From Pseudoponticoccus marisrubri (lineage in GTDB: Bacteria > Pseudomonadota > Alphaproteobacteria > Rhodobacterales > Rhodobacteraceae), in contig NZ_LPXO01000009.1 in assembly GCF_001482405.1 (NCBI RefSeq), positions 97,053 to 161,052 of the forward strand: DNA of 64,000 bases, read 5' to 3'. Position 1 is the first letter of the stretch. The number at the start of each line of letters is the position of its first letter. The translations under genes were made by a program, and so were the position numbers. Below are positions 8,374 to 15,949 of the stretch, one piece after another. Below the pieces are notes generated by a model, which had not been told where the DNA came from, searched no databases, and saw only the letters and a list, made by a program, of their open reading frames with translations.

Positions 8374-9371
8374 GCAGTTTCCCCTTCTCCGCCATTGTCG
8401 GACAGGACGCGATGAAACGCGCCATGGTCCTGACCGCCATCGAACCGCGCCTGTCGGGCGTGCTGGTCTTCGGCGACCGCGGCACCGGCAAGAGCACCGC
8501 GGTGCGCGCCCTGGCCGCGCTGCTGCCGCCCATCGAGGCGGTGCGCGGCTGCCCGGTCAACGCCGCCACCCGCGCAGACAGCCCCGACTGGGCCGAGGGC
8601 GTGACCGACACGGTCGAGACCCGCCCGACCCCCGTGGTCGACCTGCCGCTGGGCGTGACCGAGGATCGCGTCACCGGCGCGCTGGACATCGAGCGCGCGC
8701 TGGTCGACGGGGTCAAGGCGTTCCAGCCCGGCCTGCTGGCGCAGGCCAATCGCGGCTATCTCTATATCGACGAGGTCAACCTGCTCGAGGATCACATCGT
8801 CGATCTCCTGCTGGACGTGGCGCAATCGGGCGAGAATGTGGTCGAGCGTGACGGGCTGTCGATCCGCCACGCCGCGCGCTTCGTCCTTGTCGGCTCGGGC
8901 AACCCCGAAGAGGGCGAGCTGCGCCCGCAGCTGCTCGACCGGTTCGGCCTCTCGGTCGAGGTGCGCTCGCCCTCGGATATCGAGGAGCGGATCGAGGTGG
9001 TGCGCCGCCGCGACGCGTTCGAGACCGACCCGCAGGCCTTCCACGCCGAATGGGGCCCGCGCGACGCCGAGATCCGCGACCGCATCCTCGCCGCGCGGGC
9101 GGCCTTGGCACGGATCGACACGCCCGAGGACGCGTTGCGCGACTGCGCGCAGCTCTGCATCGCGCTGGGGGCCGACGGGCTGCGGGGCGAGCTGACCCTG
9201 CTGCGCGCCGGCCGCGCGCTCGCCGCCTATGACGGCGCGACCGCGCTGGGGCGCGCGCAGATCCGCGCCGTGGCCCCGCTGGCGCTGTCGCATCGCCTGC
9301 GCCGCGATCCGCTGGACGAGGCCGGATCGGTCGCCCGCGTCACCCGCGCCGTGGACGAGGTCCTGTCGTGA
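8370..9371 (+). CDS. bchI: Magnesium chelatase ATPase subunit I
   Basis: AAA+ ATPase subunit of the BchI-BchD-BchH magnesium chelatase, which inserts Mg2+ into protoporphyrin IX. The 333-residue protein has Walker A GDRGTGKST near residues 33-41, Walker B YLYIDEVNLL near 131-140, and the sensor region LVGSGNPEEGELRPQLLDRF. ATG at 8370 overlaps the crtA stop, and its TGA overlaps the GTG of bchD. Confidence 0.98.
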   Translation: MSSFPFSAIVGQDAMKRAMVLTAIEPRLSGVLVFGDRGTGKSTAVRALAALLPPIEAVRGCPVNAATRADSPDWAEGVTDTVETRPTPVVDLPLGVTEDRVTGALDIERALVDGVKAFQPGLLAQANRGYLYIDEVNLLEDHIVDLLLDVAQSGENVVERDGLSIRHAARFVLVGSGNPEEGELRPQLLDRFGLSVEVRSPSDIEERIEVVRRRDAFETDPQAFHAEWGPRDAEIRDRILAARAALARIDTPEDALRDCAQLCIALGADGLRGELTLLRAGRALAAYDGATALGRAQIRAVAPLALSHRLRRDPLDEAGSVARVTRAVDEVLS

Positions 9372-11050
9372 CAGAGGCCGCGGCCCTGTCCGACTGGCAG
9401 CGGCTGCACCTTGCGCTGCGCTGCTTGGCGGTTGCGCCCTCCTCCCTGGGCGGCATGGTTCTGCGCGCCCGCGCCGGTCCGGTTCGGGACGCGGCGCTGG
9501 CGCTGCTGGACACCCAGCCCGGCCCCGTGGTCCGCCTGCACCCCGCGATGACGGCCGATGCCCTGCAAGGCGGGCTCGACCTGACACGCACCCTGCAAGA
9601 GGGGCGCCCGGTGCAAAGCCCTGGCGCCCTGTCGCGGTCCGGGACCTTTGTCCTGGCCATGGCCGAGCGCTGCCCGCCCGAGATGGCCGCCCTGCTGGCA
9701 CAGGCGCTTGATGCCGGGCTGGACGGCCCGCTGGTCCTGCTGGACGAAGGCGCCGAAGAGGGCGAGACGCCCCCTGCCCTGCTGGCCGAGCGGCTGGCTT
9801 TTCAAGTCGACCTGACCGGGTTGGCGCTGGCCGATGCTGTCCCCGCGGGGACAGGTGTTGAAATTCCGTTCCAATCGCGTGCGCCCAGTTCACCCGGCGC
9901 CAGGTCCGACATACCCGTGGAGTCCGGCCCTGTCCCCGCGGGGACAGAAGCCACCCGCCTCACCGCGCTCGCCGCCAGTTTCGGCATCGACAGCCTGCGC
10001 GCCCCGCTCTTCGCCTTGGCCGCCGCCCGCGCCCTGGCCGGTGGCAGCCCGGTCACCGAGCGGCATATGGAGCTCGCCGCGTTGCTCACCTACCCCTCAC
10101 GCGCGACGCGCCTGCCGGAGCCTCCGGCCGAGGACCCCGCGCCTCCCGACCCCAGCCCAGACACGCCCGAGCCTTCGGAGACGCAACGCCCCGAGGATCT
10201 GCCGCAGGACATGCTGGTCGAGGCGATCCGCGCCACAATTCCGCAAGGACTGCTGGAGCAGATTGCACAGGGCGCCTCCCGCACCGCCAAGGGCTCCGGC
10301 GCCGGACAAAGGCGCAAGGGCAACCGCCGCGGCCGGCCCCTGCCCTCGCGCCCGGGACGCCCCGGCAATGGACAGCGCGTCGACCTGACCGCCACCTTGC
10401 GCCGCGCGGCCCCTTGGCAGAAGCTGCGCGGCGCCACGGATCGCCCGATCATCTGGCCCTCGGATCTGTGCCTGAAACGCTACGAGGACCGCTCGGACCG
10501 GCTGCTGATCTTCGCCGTCGACGCCTCGGGCTCGGCCGCGCTGGCCCGGCTGGCAGAGGCCAAAGGCGCGGTGGAACTGCTGCTGGGCGAGGCCTATTCC
10601 CGTCGCGACCACGTGGCCCTGATCGCCTTCCGCGGCAGCACCGCGGACCTGCTGCTGCCGCCCACGCGGTCGCTGGTGCAGGCCAAGCGGCGGCTGTCCG
10701 CCCTGCCCGGCGGCGGCGGCACCCCGCTCGCCACCGCCCTCCAGACGGCCGGCGAGTTGGCGGTGACCGCGCAGGCGCACGGGCTGTCGCCGACGCTGGC
10801 GCTGTTCACAGACGGGCGGGCCAACGTGGCCCTGGACGGGCAGGGTGACCGGCCCCGCGCGCAGGCCGATGCGCACAGGCTGGCTCGCTGGCTGCGCGAG
10901 ATGGCGCTGCCGGGGATCGTGCTGGATGCCGGGCGCCGACCGCATCCCCCGCTGGCCGAGCTGGCGGCCACGCTGGGGGCCCGCTACGTGCCGCTGCCGC
11001 GCGCCGATGCGCAGGCCCTGGGCGCCACGATCCGCGACGGGCTGGGCTGA
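9368..11050 (+). CDS. bchD: Magnesium chelatase subunit D, with two parS-like palindromes in its coding sequence
   Basis: Non-hydrolysing AAA+ partner of BchI. The 560-residue protein has an N-terminal AAA-like part, a Pro/acidic linker near residues 245-280, and a C-terminal von Willebrand A/integrin-I domain with a MIDAS-type DASGSAA motif around residue 385. The GTG start at 9368 overlaps the bchI stop (GTGA). Oddity: residues about 158-193 (VPAGTG...VPAGTE) are encoded by two copies of the same 18-bp palindrome. They frame a Ser/Pro-rich stretch that looks like an insertion compared with what I recall of Rhodobacter BchD. Function is probably intact, since both flanking domains are in frame. 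Confidence 0.96.
   Translation: MTEAAALSDWQRLHLALRCLAVAPSSLGGMVLRARAGPVRDAALALLDTQPGPVVRLHPAMTADALQGGLDLTRTLQEGRPVQSPGALSRSGTFVLAMAERCPPEMAALLAQALDAGLDGPLVLLDEGAEEGETPPALLAERLAFQVDLTGLALADAVPAGTGVEIPFQSRAPSSPGARSDIPVESGPVPAGTEATRLTALAASFGIDSLRAPLFALAAARALAGGSPVTERHMELAALLTYPSRATRLPEPPAEDPAPPDPSPDTPEPSETQRPEDLPQDMLVEAIRATIPQGLLEQIAQGASRTAKGSGAGQRRKGNRRGRPLPSRPGRPGNGQRVDLTATLRRAAPWQKLRGATDRPIIWPSDLCLKRYEDRSDRLLIFAVDASGSAALARLAEAKGAVELLLGEAYSRRDHVALIAFRGSTADLLLPPTRSLVQAKRRLSALPGGGGTPLATALQTAGELAVTAQAHGLSPTLALFTDGRANVALDGQGDRPRAQADAHRLARWLREMALPGIVLDAGRRPHPPLAELAATLGARYVPLPRADAQALGATIRDGLG
9837..9854. promoter_or_regulatory. Putative parS (ParB-binding) palindrome 1, inside bchD
   Basis: CTGTCCCCGCGGGGACAG is a perfect 18-bp palindrome. 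In bchD it is read as (A)-V-P-A-G-T-(G), codons 158-162. Identical copies occur at 9930 and 11414, and a 14-bp core copy lies upstream of parA at 14419. The palindromic 16-bp form resembles the layout of known parS sites, and a parAB pair is 2-5 kb away. The parS role is inference. Confidence 0.65.
9930..9947. promoter_or_regulatory. Putative parS palindrome 2, inside bchD
   Basis: Second identical 18-bp palindrome, 93 bp after the first and in the same bchD reading frame (V-P-A-G-T, codons 189-193). The two copies bracket a short Ser/Pro-rich peptide, which suggests insertion or duplication of the element with the linker. Confidence 0.65.
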
Positions 11051-11053
11051 GCG

Positions 11054-11929
11054 ATGCGCTGGCCGCCGCCGCCCGACTGGCCCTTCGCGGCGCAGTCGAC
11101 CCGCATCCCGCTGCCCCCGCATGAATGGCACGTGCAGCAACTGGGCGACGGGCCATTGCTTGTCTTGCTGCACGGCGCGGGCGGCGCGACCCATAGCTGG
11201 CGCGGGTTGGCGCCGATCCTGGCAGAGCGCTTCCGGCTGGTGATGATCGACCTACCGGGCCACGGCTATACGCGGTCGCCGCGCGCTTCACGCTCGGGGC
11301 TCGACGCGATGGCCGAGGACGTTGCCCGGTTGATGCAGATGCAGGGCTGGCAGCCCCGGGCCGTGATCGGGCACTCGGCCGGGGCGGCCGTCGCGTTGAG
11401 GATTTCTTTGGATCTGTCCCCGCGGGGACAGCGATTCGCCACGGTGGGGATCAACCCGGCGCTGACTCCGTTCGAAGGTGTCGCCGGCTGGCTGTTCCCG
11501 GCCATGGCGCGGCTGCTGGCGATCAACCCGCTGACCCCCAGCCTGTTCACGCTGCGCGGCGGCTCGCCCCGGCAGGCGCGCAAGCTGATCGAGGGCACGG
11601 GATCGACGCTCGACCCCGAGGGGTACCGGCTTTATGCGCGGCTGCTGGGCGACCGCGACCACGTGAACGGGGCGCTTCAGATGATGGCGCGCTGGTCGCT
11701 GGACCGGTTGCTGGCCGAGCTGCCAAGGCTGGAGGCACCTGCGCTGTTCATCACCGGAGACCGCGACCGCGCCGTGGCGCCCAAGGTGGCCGACCGCACG
11801 GCGGCCCGGATGCAACGGGCCGAGGTCACGCGATTGGACGGGCTGGGCCACCTGGCCCATGAAGAGGATCCGCAAAAGGTCGCCGACGAGATCCTGTCCT
11901 TCCTCGACCGGCCCAACACGGGCGCCTGA
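11054..11929 (+). CDS. bchO: BchO, alpha/beta-hydrolase of the Mg-chelatase operon
   Basis: Alpha/beta-hydrolase always found next to bchD in purple bacteria; its exact reaction is unsettled, and it is thought to aid the magnesium chelatase step. The 291-residue protein shows an oxyanion-hole HGAGG near residues 40-44, the nucleophile elbow GHSAG (Ser about 108) and a late GLGHLAHEE histidine region. It starts 3 bp after the bchD stop and is the last gene before the replication module. Codons 121-126 (L-S-P-R-G-Q) are formed by a third copy of the 18-bp palindrome, in a different reading phase from the bchD copies. Confidence 0.93.
   Translation: MRWPPPPDWPFAAQSTRIPLPPHEWHVQQLGDGPLLVLLHGAGGATHSWRGLAPILAERFRLVMIDLPGHGYTRSPRASRSGLDAMAEDVARLMQMQGWQPRAVIGHSAGAAVALRISLDLSPRGQRFATVGINPALTPFEGVAGWLFPAMARLLAINPLTPSLFTLRGGSPRQARKLIEGTGSTLDPEGYRLYARLLGDRDHVNGALQMMARWSLDRLLAELPRLEAPALFITGDRDRAVAPKVADRTAARMQRAEVTRLDGLGHLAHEEDPQKVADEILSFLDRPNTGA
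11414..11431. promoter_or_regulatory. Putative parS palindrome 3, inside bchO
   Basis: Identical 18-bp palindrome CTGTCCCCGCGGGGACAG. Here it is read in another codon phase (CTG TCC CCG CGG GGA CAG) than in bchD, so conservation of the DNA cannot come from a conserved peptide. Confidence 0.65.
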
Positions 11930-11945
11930 CGCGGGCCGCCCACAT

Positions 11946-11981
11946 GAAAAAGGCCCGGGCGCCTCACGCGCACCGGGCCTT
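11946..11981 (-). terminator. Intrinsic terminator of the parA-parB operon
   Basis: AAGGCCCGG (11950-11958) pairs perfectly with CCGGGCCTT (11973-11981). On the minus strand the stem is followed by a T-run (complement of 11947-11951), so it ends parB transcription 28 bp past the parB stop. On the plus strand it may also slow readthrough from bchO, but there is no U-tract on that side. Confidence 0.8.
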
Positions 11982-12009
11982 GAATTGGCTCATCGAATCC
12001 CGCGAGGGG

Positions 12010-13080
12010 TTACTGTTCCAACCGGTCCAGCAGGGCCTGCACGGCTTCTTCCAGCACGTGCCGGTCGAGGCTGCTGAAATCGCGATCCATGCGCAGCTCC
12101 AACCGCCCATCGGCCAGCGTGCACTTGGCCACATCGCCGCCGGGGCGCGAGAGCTTCATCACCGTGCGCGCCGAAGAGGTGGCAGGCTTTTTCGGCTTGG
12201 CGGCCGCGCGTTCGGGGGCCAGCCATTTCTGCAGAATGGCCAGCTCGTTCTCGACCGTCTTCTCCAGCAGCATGCGCAGGTCGTCGCGAATGCGCTCGGC
12301 CAGGCCCGGCTGCTCCTCGATCCGCTTGACCATGTCCAGCCCCAGCTTGCGCGGCACGGCATCGGCATGGGACATCATCACGCCGATTTCCGAGACGAAG
12401 GTGGTGAAGTGCCGGATGTAGGAGCGCTTCTGCCGCCCGGCCGAGGCAAAGAGCAGGTCGGCCGCCTCGAAAGGCGTCAGCTCCGGCGTGTCGGGATCGC
12501 GCGCATAGTTGAGCGCCAGCGTCGCCATCTCGGCAAAGGAGATGTCGCGGCGGATCAGGTTCTCGTCCACCATCTTGCGGTAGAGGTGGTCCAACTCGTC
12601 GCCCGGGGTCTGCACATGGGCGGGGATCTCGGCAAAGCGGTCCTCGCCCGTCTCGGCATGAAGCTCGGCAAAGGCCATCAACCGGCGATAGCCCTGGATC
12701 AGCTCGAACCGGTCGCCGGCGGCCTCGACCCGGATCGGGTTGGACAGGCCGATGCGCCGGATCGAGGCCTTGAGCTCTTCCATCTCGGGATCGCGGGTGG
12801 CCGAGCGGTCGCGGCTGAGCTTGGTGGCGTCGACCAGGTCCAGCGGCACGGTGCGCATGATCAGGCCGGCCTGTTTCAGCGCGACATATTCATGCGCCAG
12901 CCGGTCATTCTCGGCCCGGATCGCGGCCTCGGCCTGCTGGCGCCCGGCCAGCGCCTCGGCATTCTCGGTGATGGCGGCGGCCATCGGACCGCGGCGGCCC
13001 GGGGCAGGGGGGTCCTTGGACTCGGGCTCGACCGGGTCGGCCTCGAACTCGATCTCGAACATGCGGCGTTTGCGGCTCAT
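12010..13080 (-). CDS. parB: ParB-family partition protein (plasmid type)
   Basis: Centromere-binding protein of a ParABS system. The 356-residue protein has a ParB/Spo0J N-domain (VDATKLSRDRSATRDPEMEELKAS is split here by PEMEELKASIRRIGLSNP near 114-130) and the signature LIQGYRRLMAFAEL about 140-153. The DNA-binding middle includes VDENLIRRDISFAEMA near 183-198, and the C-terminal dimerisation part is charged. It begins 1 bp after the parA stop and is followed by a terminator. Plasmid-type rather than chromosomal ParB is suggested by the linkage to a replication initiator gene. Its likely targets are the palindromes at 9837, 9930, 11414 and 14418. Confidence 0.9.
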   Translation of the reverse strand: MSRKRRMFEIEFEADPVEPESKDPPAPGRRGPMAAAITENAEALAGRQQAEAAIRAENDRLAHEYVALKQAGLIMRTVPLDLVDATKLSRDRSATRDPEMEELKASIRRIGLSNPIRVEAAGDRFELIQGYRRLMAFAELHAETGEDRFAEIPAHVQTPGDELDHLYRKMVDENLIRRDISFAEMATLALNYARDPDTPELTPFEAADLLFASAGRQKRSYIRHFTTFVSEIGVMMSHADAVPRKLGLDMVKRIEEQPGLAERIRDDLRMLLEKTVENELAILQKWLAPERAAAKPKKPATSSARTVMKLSRPGGDVAKCTLADGRLELRMDRDFSSLDRHVLEEAVQALLDRLEQ

Positions 13081-13081
13081 C

Positions 13082-14392
13082 TTACGCGGCCTCCTCGGCA
13101 TCCATCTGGTCCCAGCTCGCGGTCAGCGTGGCCTTGAACTCGTCATAGGCGCGGTCGAAGGAGCCGCGCGCCCGGCGCCAGGTCTCGCGGGTCATCTCGC
13201 GATAGTCGGTTTCGTAGATCGAGTTGAGGAAGCGGCCGGACTGTTCGACGGCGCGGGTCAGCTCGATCGGGTGCTCGGTCATGCGTGGGCCGAAAACCTT
13301 GCCAAAGGCTGACTGCATCGCGCGGTGCAACTCGTTGTTGGGCTCGAACCGGGTCAGCAGGAAGCGCACGTCGAGAAAGGCCTTGGGCAAGGGCAGGGTA
13401 CCCGGCGGCAGCAGGCCCTGGAACTGCGACAGGTCGTCCAGCGCCTCGGAAAGCTGGCCGATGAAGGAGGTCGTGCTGTCATATTCCCAGTAGCCCGGTC
13501 CCGAGGGGATGTAGAGCACGTCGGCGGCGAAGACGGCGTTCATGCTCTGGTAACCAATGGCGGGCGGGCAGTCGAAGAGGATCAGGTCGTAGCTGTCGGC
13601 CGGGATCTGGTCGAGATAGCGCGCCACCGCGGCGAAGAAGGACCACTCGGGGTTGAGGTGCCGGTACTGCGCGCTGGCGAACTCGACGAAGGCCGCGTTG
13701 GCACAGGAAGGGATCAGGTCGATGGTCGACCAGGCGGTGGGCTTGACGAAATCCGTCACGCGCAGGTCCATCAGCCCCATCTCCTGGATCGAGGCGGGGA
13801 TGCGGCGGCGGGGCAGGGCGGTGCCCGATTCCGCCCCGCGCGCGCTGGCGTTCATGCGCTCGGTCTCACGCGCGAGGTCGCGGGCCATGATGCCCCAGAC
13901 GGTGTATTCCTCGGCGATGTCGGTCAGGCCCATGGAATGGCTGAGCGTGGCCTGCGGGTCGAAATCGACGCAGAGCACGCGGTAGCCGTCCAGCGCGGCG
14001 GCATGGGCGAAATGCAGCGCCACGGTGGACTTGCCGGCGCCGCCTTTGAAATTGGCGATGGCGGCGCGGATCGCGCGGCGCCCGGCGGGCCGGGGCGGCA
14101 TCAGCGACCGGCGGTTGATGCGCAGCTTGCGGCGGATCTCGTTGACCTCGTCAAGGCTGTACCAGCGCTGGCGGCCGTCCTCCTCGACCTGCCCCTGCGG
14201 CAGGCTGGGGTCGGCGGCCATCTTGCCGCGCAGGGTGGACTGGTTGACCTTGAGGATCAGCTCGGCCAGCTCCCACGAGGAAAAGCGGCGCAGCGTCTTC
14301 TCGCGCTCGGGCGAATAGGTCTGGCGCCGGATCGCGCCCTGCATCTTGAGCGACTGCGCCTGCAGCGCCTTGAGGTCTTCATGGGTGAACAT
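13082..14392 (-). CDS. parA: ParA-family partition ATPase with N-terminal DNA-binding domain
   Basis: Deviant Walker-type ATPase that moves the plasmid by acting on ParB-parS complexes. The 436-residue protein has a roughly 110-residue N-terminal extension with a helix-turn-helix-like section (WELAELILKVNQSTLRGKM), typical of type Ia ParA/RepA proteins that also repress their own operon. It then has the deviant Walker A FKGGAGKST near 114-122, Walker A' VDFDPQATLS about 142-151 and Walker B LILFDCPPAIGYQ about 265-277. It is divergent from the replication gene, and a parS-like palindrome lies 26 bp upstream of its ATG. Confidence 0.92.
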   Translation of the reverse strand: MFTHEDLKALQAQSLKMQGAIRRQTYSPEREKTLRRFSSWELAELILKVNQSTLRGKMAADPSLPQGQVEEDGRQRWYSLDEVNEIRRKLRINRRSLMPPRPAGRRAIRAAIANFKGGAGKSTVALHFAHAAALDGYRVLCVDFDPQATLSHSMGLTDIAEEYTVWGIMARDLARETERMNASARGAESGTALPRRRIPASIQEMGLMDLRVTDFVKPTAWSTIDLIPSCANAAFVEFASAQYRHLNPEWSFFAAVARYLDQIPADSYDLILFDCPPAIGYQSMNAVFAADVLYIPSGPGYWEYDSTTSFIGQLSEALDDLSQFQGLLPPGTLPLPKAFLDVRFLLTRFEPNNELHRAMQSAFGKVFGPRMTEHPIELTRAVEQSGRFLNSIYETDYREMTRETWRRARGSFDRAYDEFKATLTASWDQMDAEEAA

Positions 14393-14417
14393 GGGGCCTG
14401 TCCCTTTTCTTGATCGC

Positions 14418-14433
14418 TGTCCCCGCGGGGACG
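14418..14433. promoter_or_regulatory. Putative parS palindrome 4, upstream of parA
   Basis: GTCCCCGCGGGGAC (14419-14432) is the core of the same palindrome as in bchD and bchO, here in non-coding DNA 26 bp upstream of parA. It could serve both as centromere and as operator for parAB autoregulation. Confidence 0.65.
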
Positions 14434-14700
14434 CTCTTTGCTGCCTGTTCGGAATTTACGCCGGATTTGCAAAAAACGCAAAAGGCAATATCGTAGATCA
14501 GGGCTTTTTCGGAATCTGCGTTTTCCCTTGTGCCCCAAGGGCTTTGCAGGCGCTGACCGATTCGGACGGGCAGGGGGTCCGACGGGCCCCGGCGCTGGAC
14601 AGACGGGCGAGATATTGGGGGACTCCGAACCGTGTCCCGCCACCGATTGGGGGACAGAACGGCGCGAATGGGGGACAGACAGGCTGTCCTCCAATACCAG
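14434..14700. other. Putative replication origin region (AT-rich part plus iterons)
   Basis: The 498-bp gap between parA and rep holds no credible gene. Its parA-side part is locally AT-rich (14445-14530), unlike the surroundings. It contains an inverted pair AAAACGCA (14473-14480) / TGCGTTTT (14517-14524) and repeated TCGGAATYT words. It is followed by iteron-like GGGGGACAG repeats. AT-rich DNA next to iterons and a replication initiator gene is the usual layout of a theta-type plasmid origin. The origin role is inferred. Confidence 0.5.
14614..14696. repeat. Iteron-like repeats ATTGGGGGACAGA, three direct and one inverted
   Basis: ATTGGGGGACT (14614-14624), ATTGGGGGACAGA (14645-14657) and AATGGGGGACAGA (14667-14679) are direct copies spaced 31 and 22 bp. 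CTGTCCTCCAATA (14684-14696) is an inverted copy with one change. They lie about 200-280 bp upstream of the rep start, as expected for initiator-binding iterons. Confidence 0.6.
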
Positions 14701-14759
14701 AGATACCTTTTCTTCGAAATGGAATGGGGATGAGCCTGGGCGGCCAAGCGACTCTTTTC

Positions 14760-14788
14760 TTGACAGAATCGCGTTTCCGGACGCAAAT
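14760..14788 (+). promoter_or_regulatory. Possible rep promoter
   Basis: A perfect -35 box TTGACA (14760-14765) is followed after 17 bp by a weak A/T-containing -10 candidate (GCAAAT, 14783-14788), about 100 bp upstream of the rep ATG. The -10 match is poor, so this is tentative. Confidence 0.35.
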
Positions 14789-14890
14789 CAGGACACGGTC
14801 GGAAAAGACGCCGCGACAGACGGCTGAGCCGGCCGGACCGCAAGAGCGGTGAGGCAGCCCCGAGGCTTCGGTGGAAAGGCAAGGACAGTG

Positions 14891-15574
14891 ATGCAAGTGG
14901 CACGCCCCGTCGGTCGCGCGGCGGCTTCCCGGAAATACGATCTGCTGACCGCGCTGGGAGCCCATGCGCTGGCGCAGGACAAGACGGTGCAGCGCCGGGT
15001 GCTGCGCCTGCTGACATTGATCACCGCGCGCTACAACTGGGCCCGGGACGAGCTGGCGGTGGGCCAGCGCGAGATCGCGCGGCTCTGGTCGGTGGATGAG
15101 CGCACGGTCAAGCGCGAGATGGCCCGGCTGCGCGCCGATGGCTGGCTGGTGGTGCGCCGGCAGGGGGCGCGCGGACGGGTGACCGAGTACCGGCTGGACC
15201 TGGAACGGGTGCTGGAGGACACGCGCCCGCAATGGGACGCGGTGGGCCCCGATTTCGCGCTGCGCATGGGCACGGCGGACGGCGAGGCGGCGCAGGTGGT
15301 GCCCATGCCGGTCAAGGGCCGCGTGCCGGCCCCGGAGGTGCGCGAGGGCACGGAATGGGCGCTGGCCCGGGCCCTGCTGCACGGCGAGGACGAGGCGCTC
15401 TATGCCTCGTGGCTGCACGGTCTGGAGCGCGCCGAGCGGGCAGGGGGGCGGCTGACCCTGCGCGCGCCCTCGCGCTTCCACGCGGCCTATGTGCAGACCC
15501 ACCTGGAGCGGCAGGTGCTGGCAGCCTGCCAGGCGGTGGATGACGGCGTGACCGAGCTGCGCGTGACGTGGTGA
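14891..15574 (+). CDS. DnaA-like plasmid replication initiator
   Basis: Replication protein of the DnaA-like replicon class known from Roseobacter plasmids. The 227-residue protein begins MQVARPVGRAAASRKYDLLTA. It has a winged-helix-like section (about 37-90; QREIARLWSVDERTVKREMA), then a C-terminal part (about 150-225; EWALARALLHGEDEALYASW, LRAPSRFHAAYVQTHLERQV) that resembles the DnaA N-terminal domain. It lacks any AAA+ ATPase motif, so it is not chromosomal DnaA. The ATG at 14891 has AAGGA 5 bp upstream; an in-frame GTG at 14849 is less well placed. It is divergent from parA across the iteron region. Confidence 0.85.
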   Translation: MQVARPVGRAAASRKYDLLTALGAHALAQDKTVQRRVLRLLTLITARYNWARDELAVGQREIARLWSVDERTVKREMARLRADGWLVVRRQGARGRVTEYRLDLERVLEDTRPQWDAVGPDFALRMGTADGEAAQVVPMPVKGRVPAPEVREGTEWALARALLHGEDEALYASWLHGLERAERAGGRLTLRAPSRFHAAYVQTHLERQVLAACQAVDDGVTELRVTW

Positions 15575-15688
15575 GGGGGCGACAGGAAGGGCTGTGACGG
15601 AGGCTACAAGAGCTGGGCACGTGGTGGCACGAGGCTTTCGTTGTCAGGAGCGTCGCGCAGAGCCGGGAGCTGTTTGAGGGTGGGACAT

Positions 15689-15940
15689 GAGCCTGTCTCC
15701 AGCGTGACCAGCCTTTGGGACTAGGAGTGCAAGCGCGGTCGGCCGCCGGACTTCGTGGCTGAACCCGGCGAGCTCTTGGCAAACGGATACCGGGAATTGC
15801 CGGCGGAGGGGCGCCACATGCTGGCGCTGCGTGGCCCGCTCGATTGAGTCCTGCTGTCGCAGGTCCTGGAAGAGGGCCTGCAGCTGGTGACGGAGGACCG
15901 CAAGCTGGCGGTCCATGACGGGCCCGTGGAGCCCGTCTGA
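15689..15940 (+). pseudogene. Decayed VapC-like PIN-domain toxin
   Basis: One frame (codons ending at the TGA 15938-15940) reads VSSVTSLWD-stop, then GYRELPAEGRHMLALRGPLD-stop-VLLSQVLEEGLQLVTEDRKL. This matches the PIN-domain toxin pattern (V-S-x-x-SLWE; GxRELPxxxxHAL; PFDRLLIAQALxEGLxLVTxDxxL). Two in-frame stops (TAG 15722-15724 and a TGA where the family has Arg) and a missing segment before PLD show it is dead. No antitoxin frame was recognised. It fills most of the gap between rep and hemA and fits plasmid-addiction cargo that has decayed. Confidence 0.6.
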
Positions 15941-15949
15941 GACGCCGTC

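Noticed and set aside
14891..15574. Chromosomal dnaA gene
   Set aside because: The protein is only 227 residues and has no AAA+ ATPase motif; only part resembles a DnaA domain.
15575..15949. Transposase remnant or minus-strand small gene downstream of rep
   Set aside because: No inverted repeats or transposase motifs; the plus-strand frame fits a broken PIN-domain toxin better.
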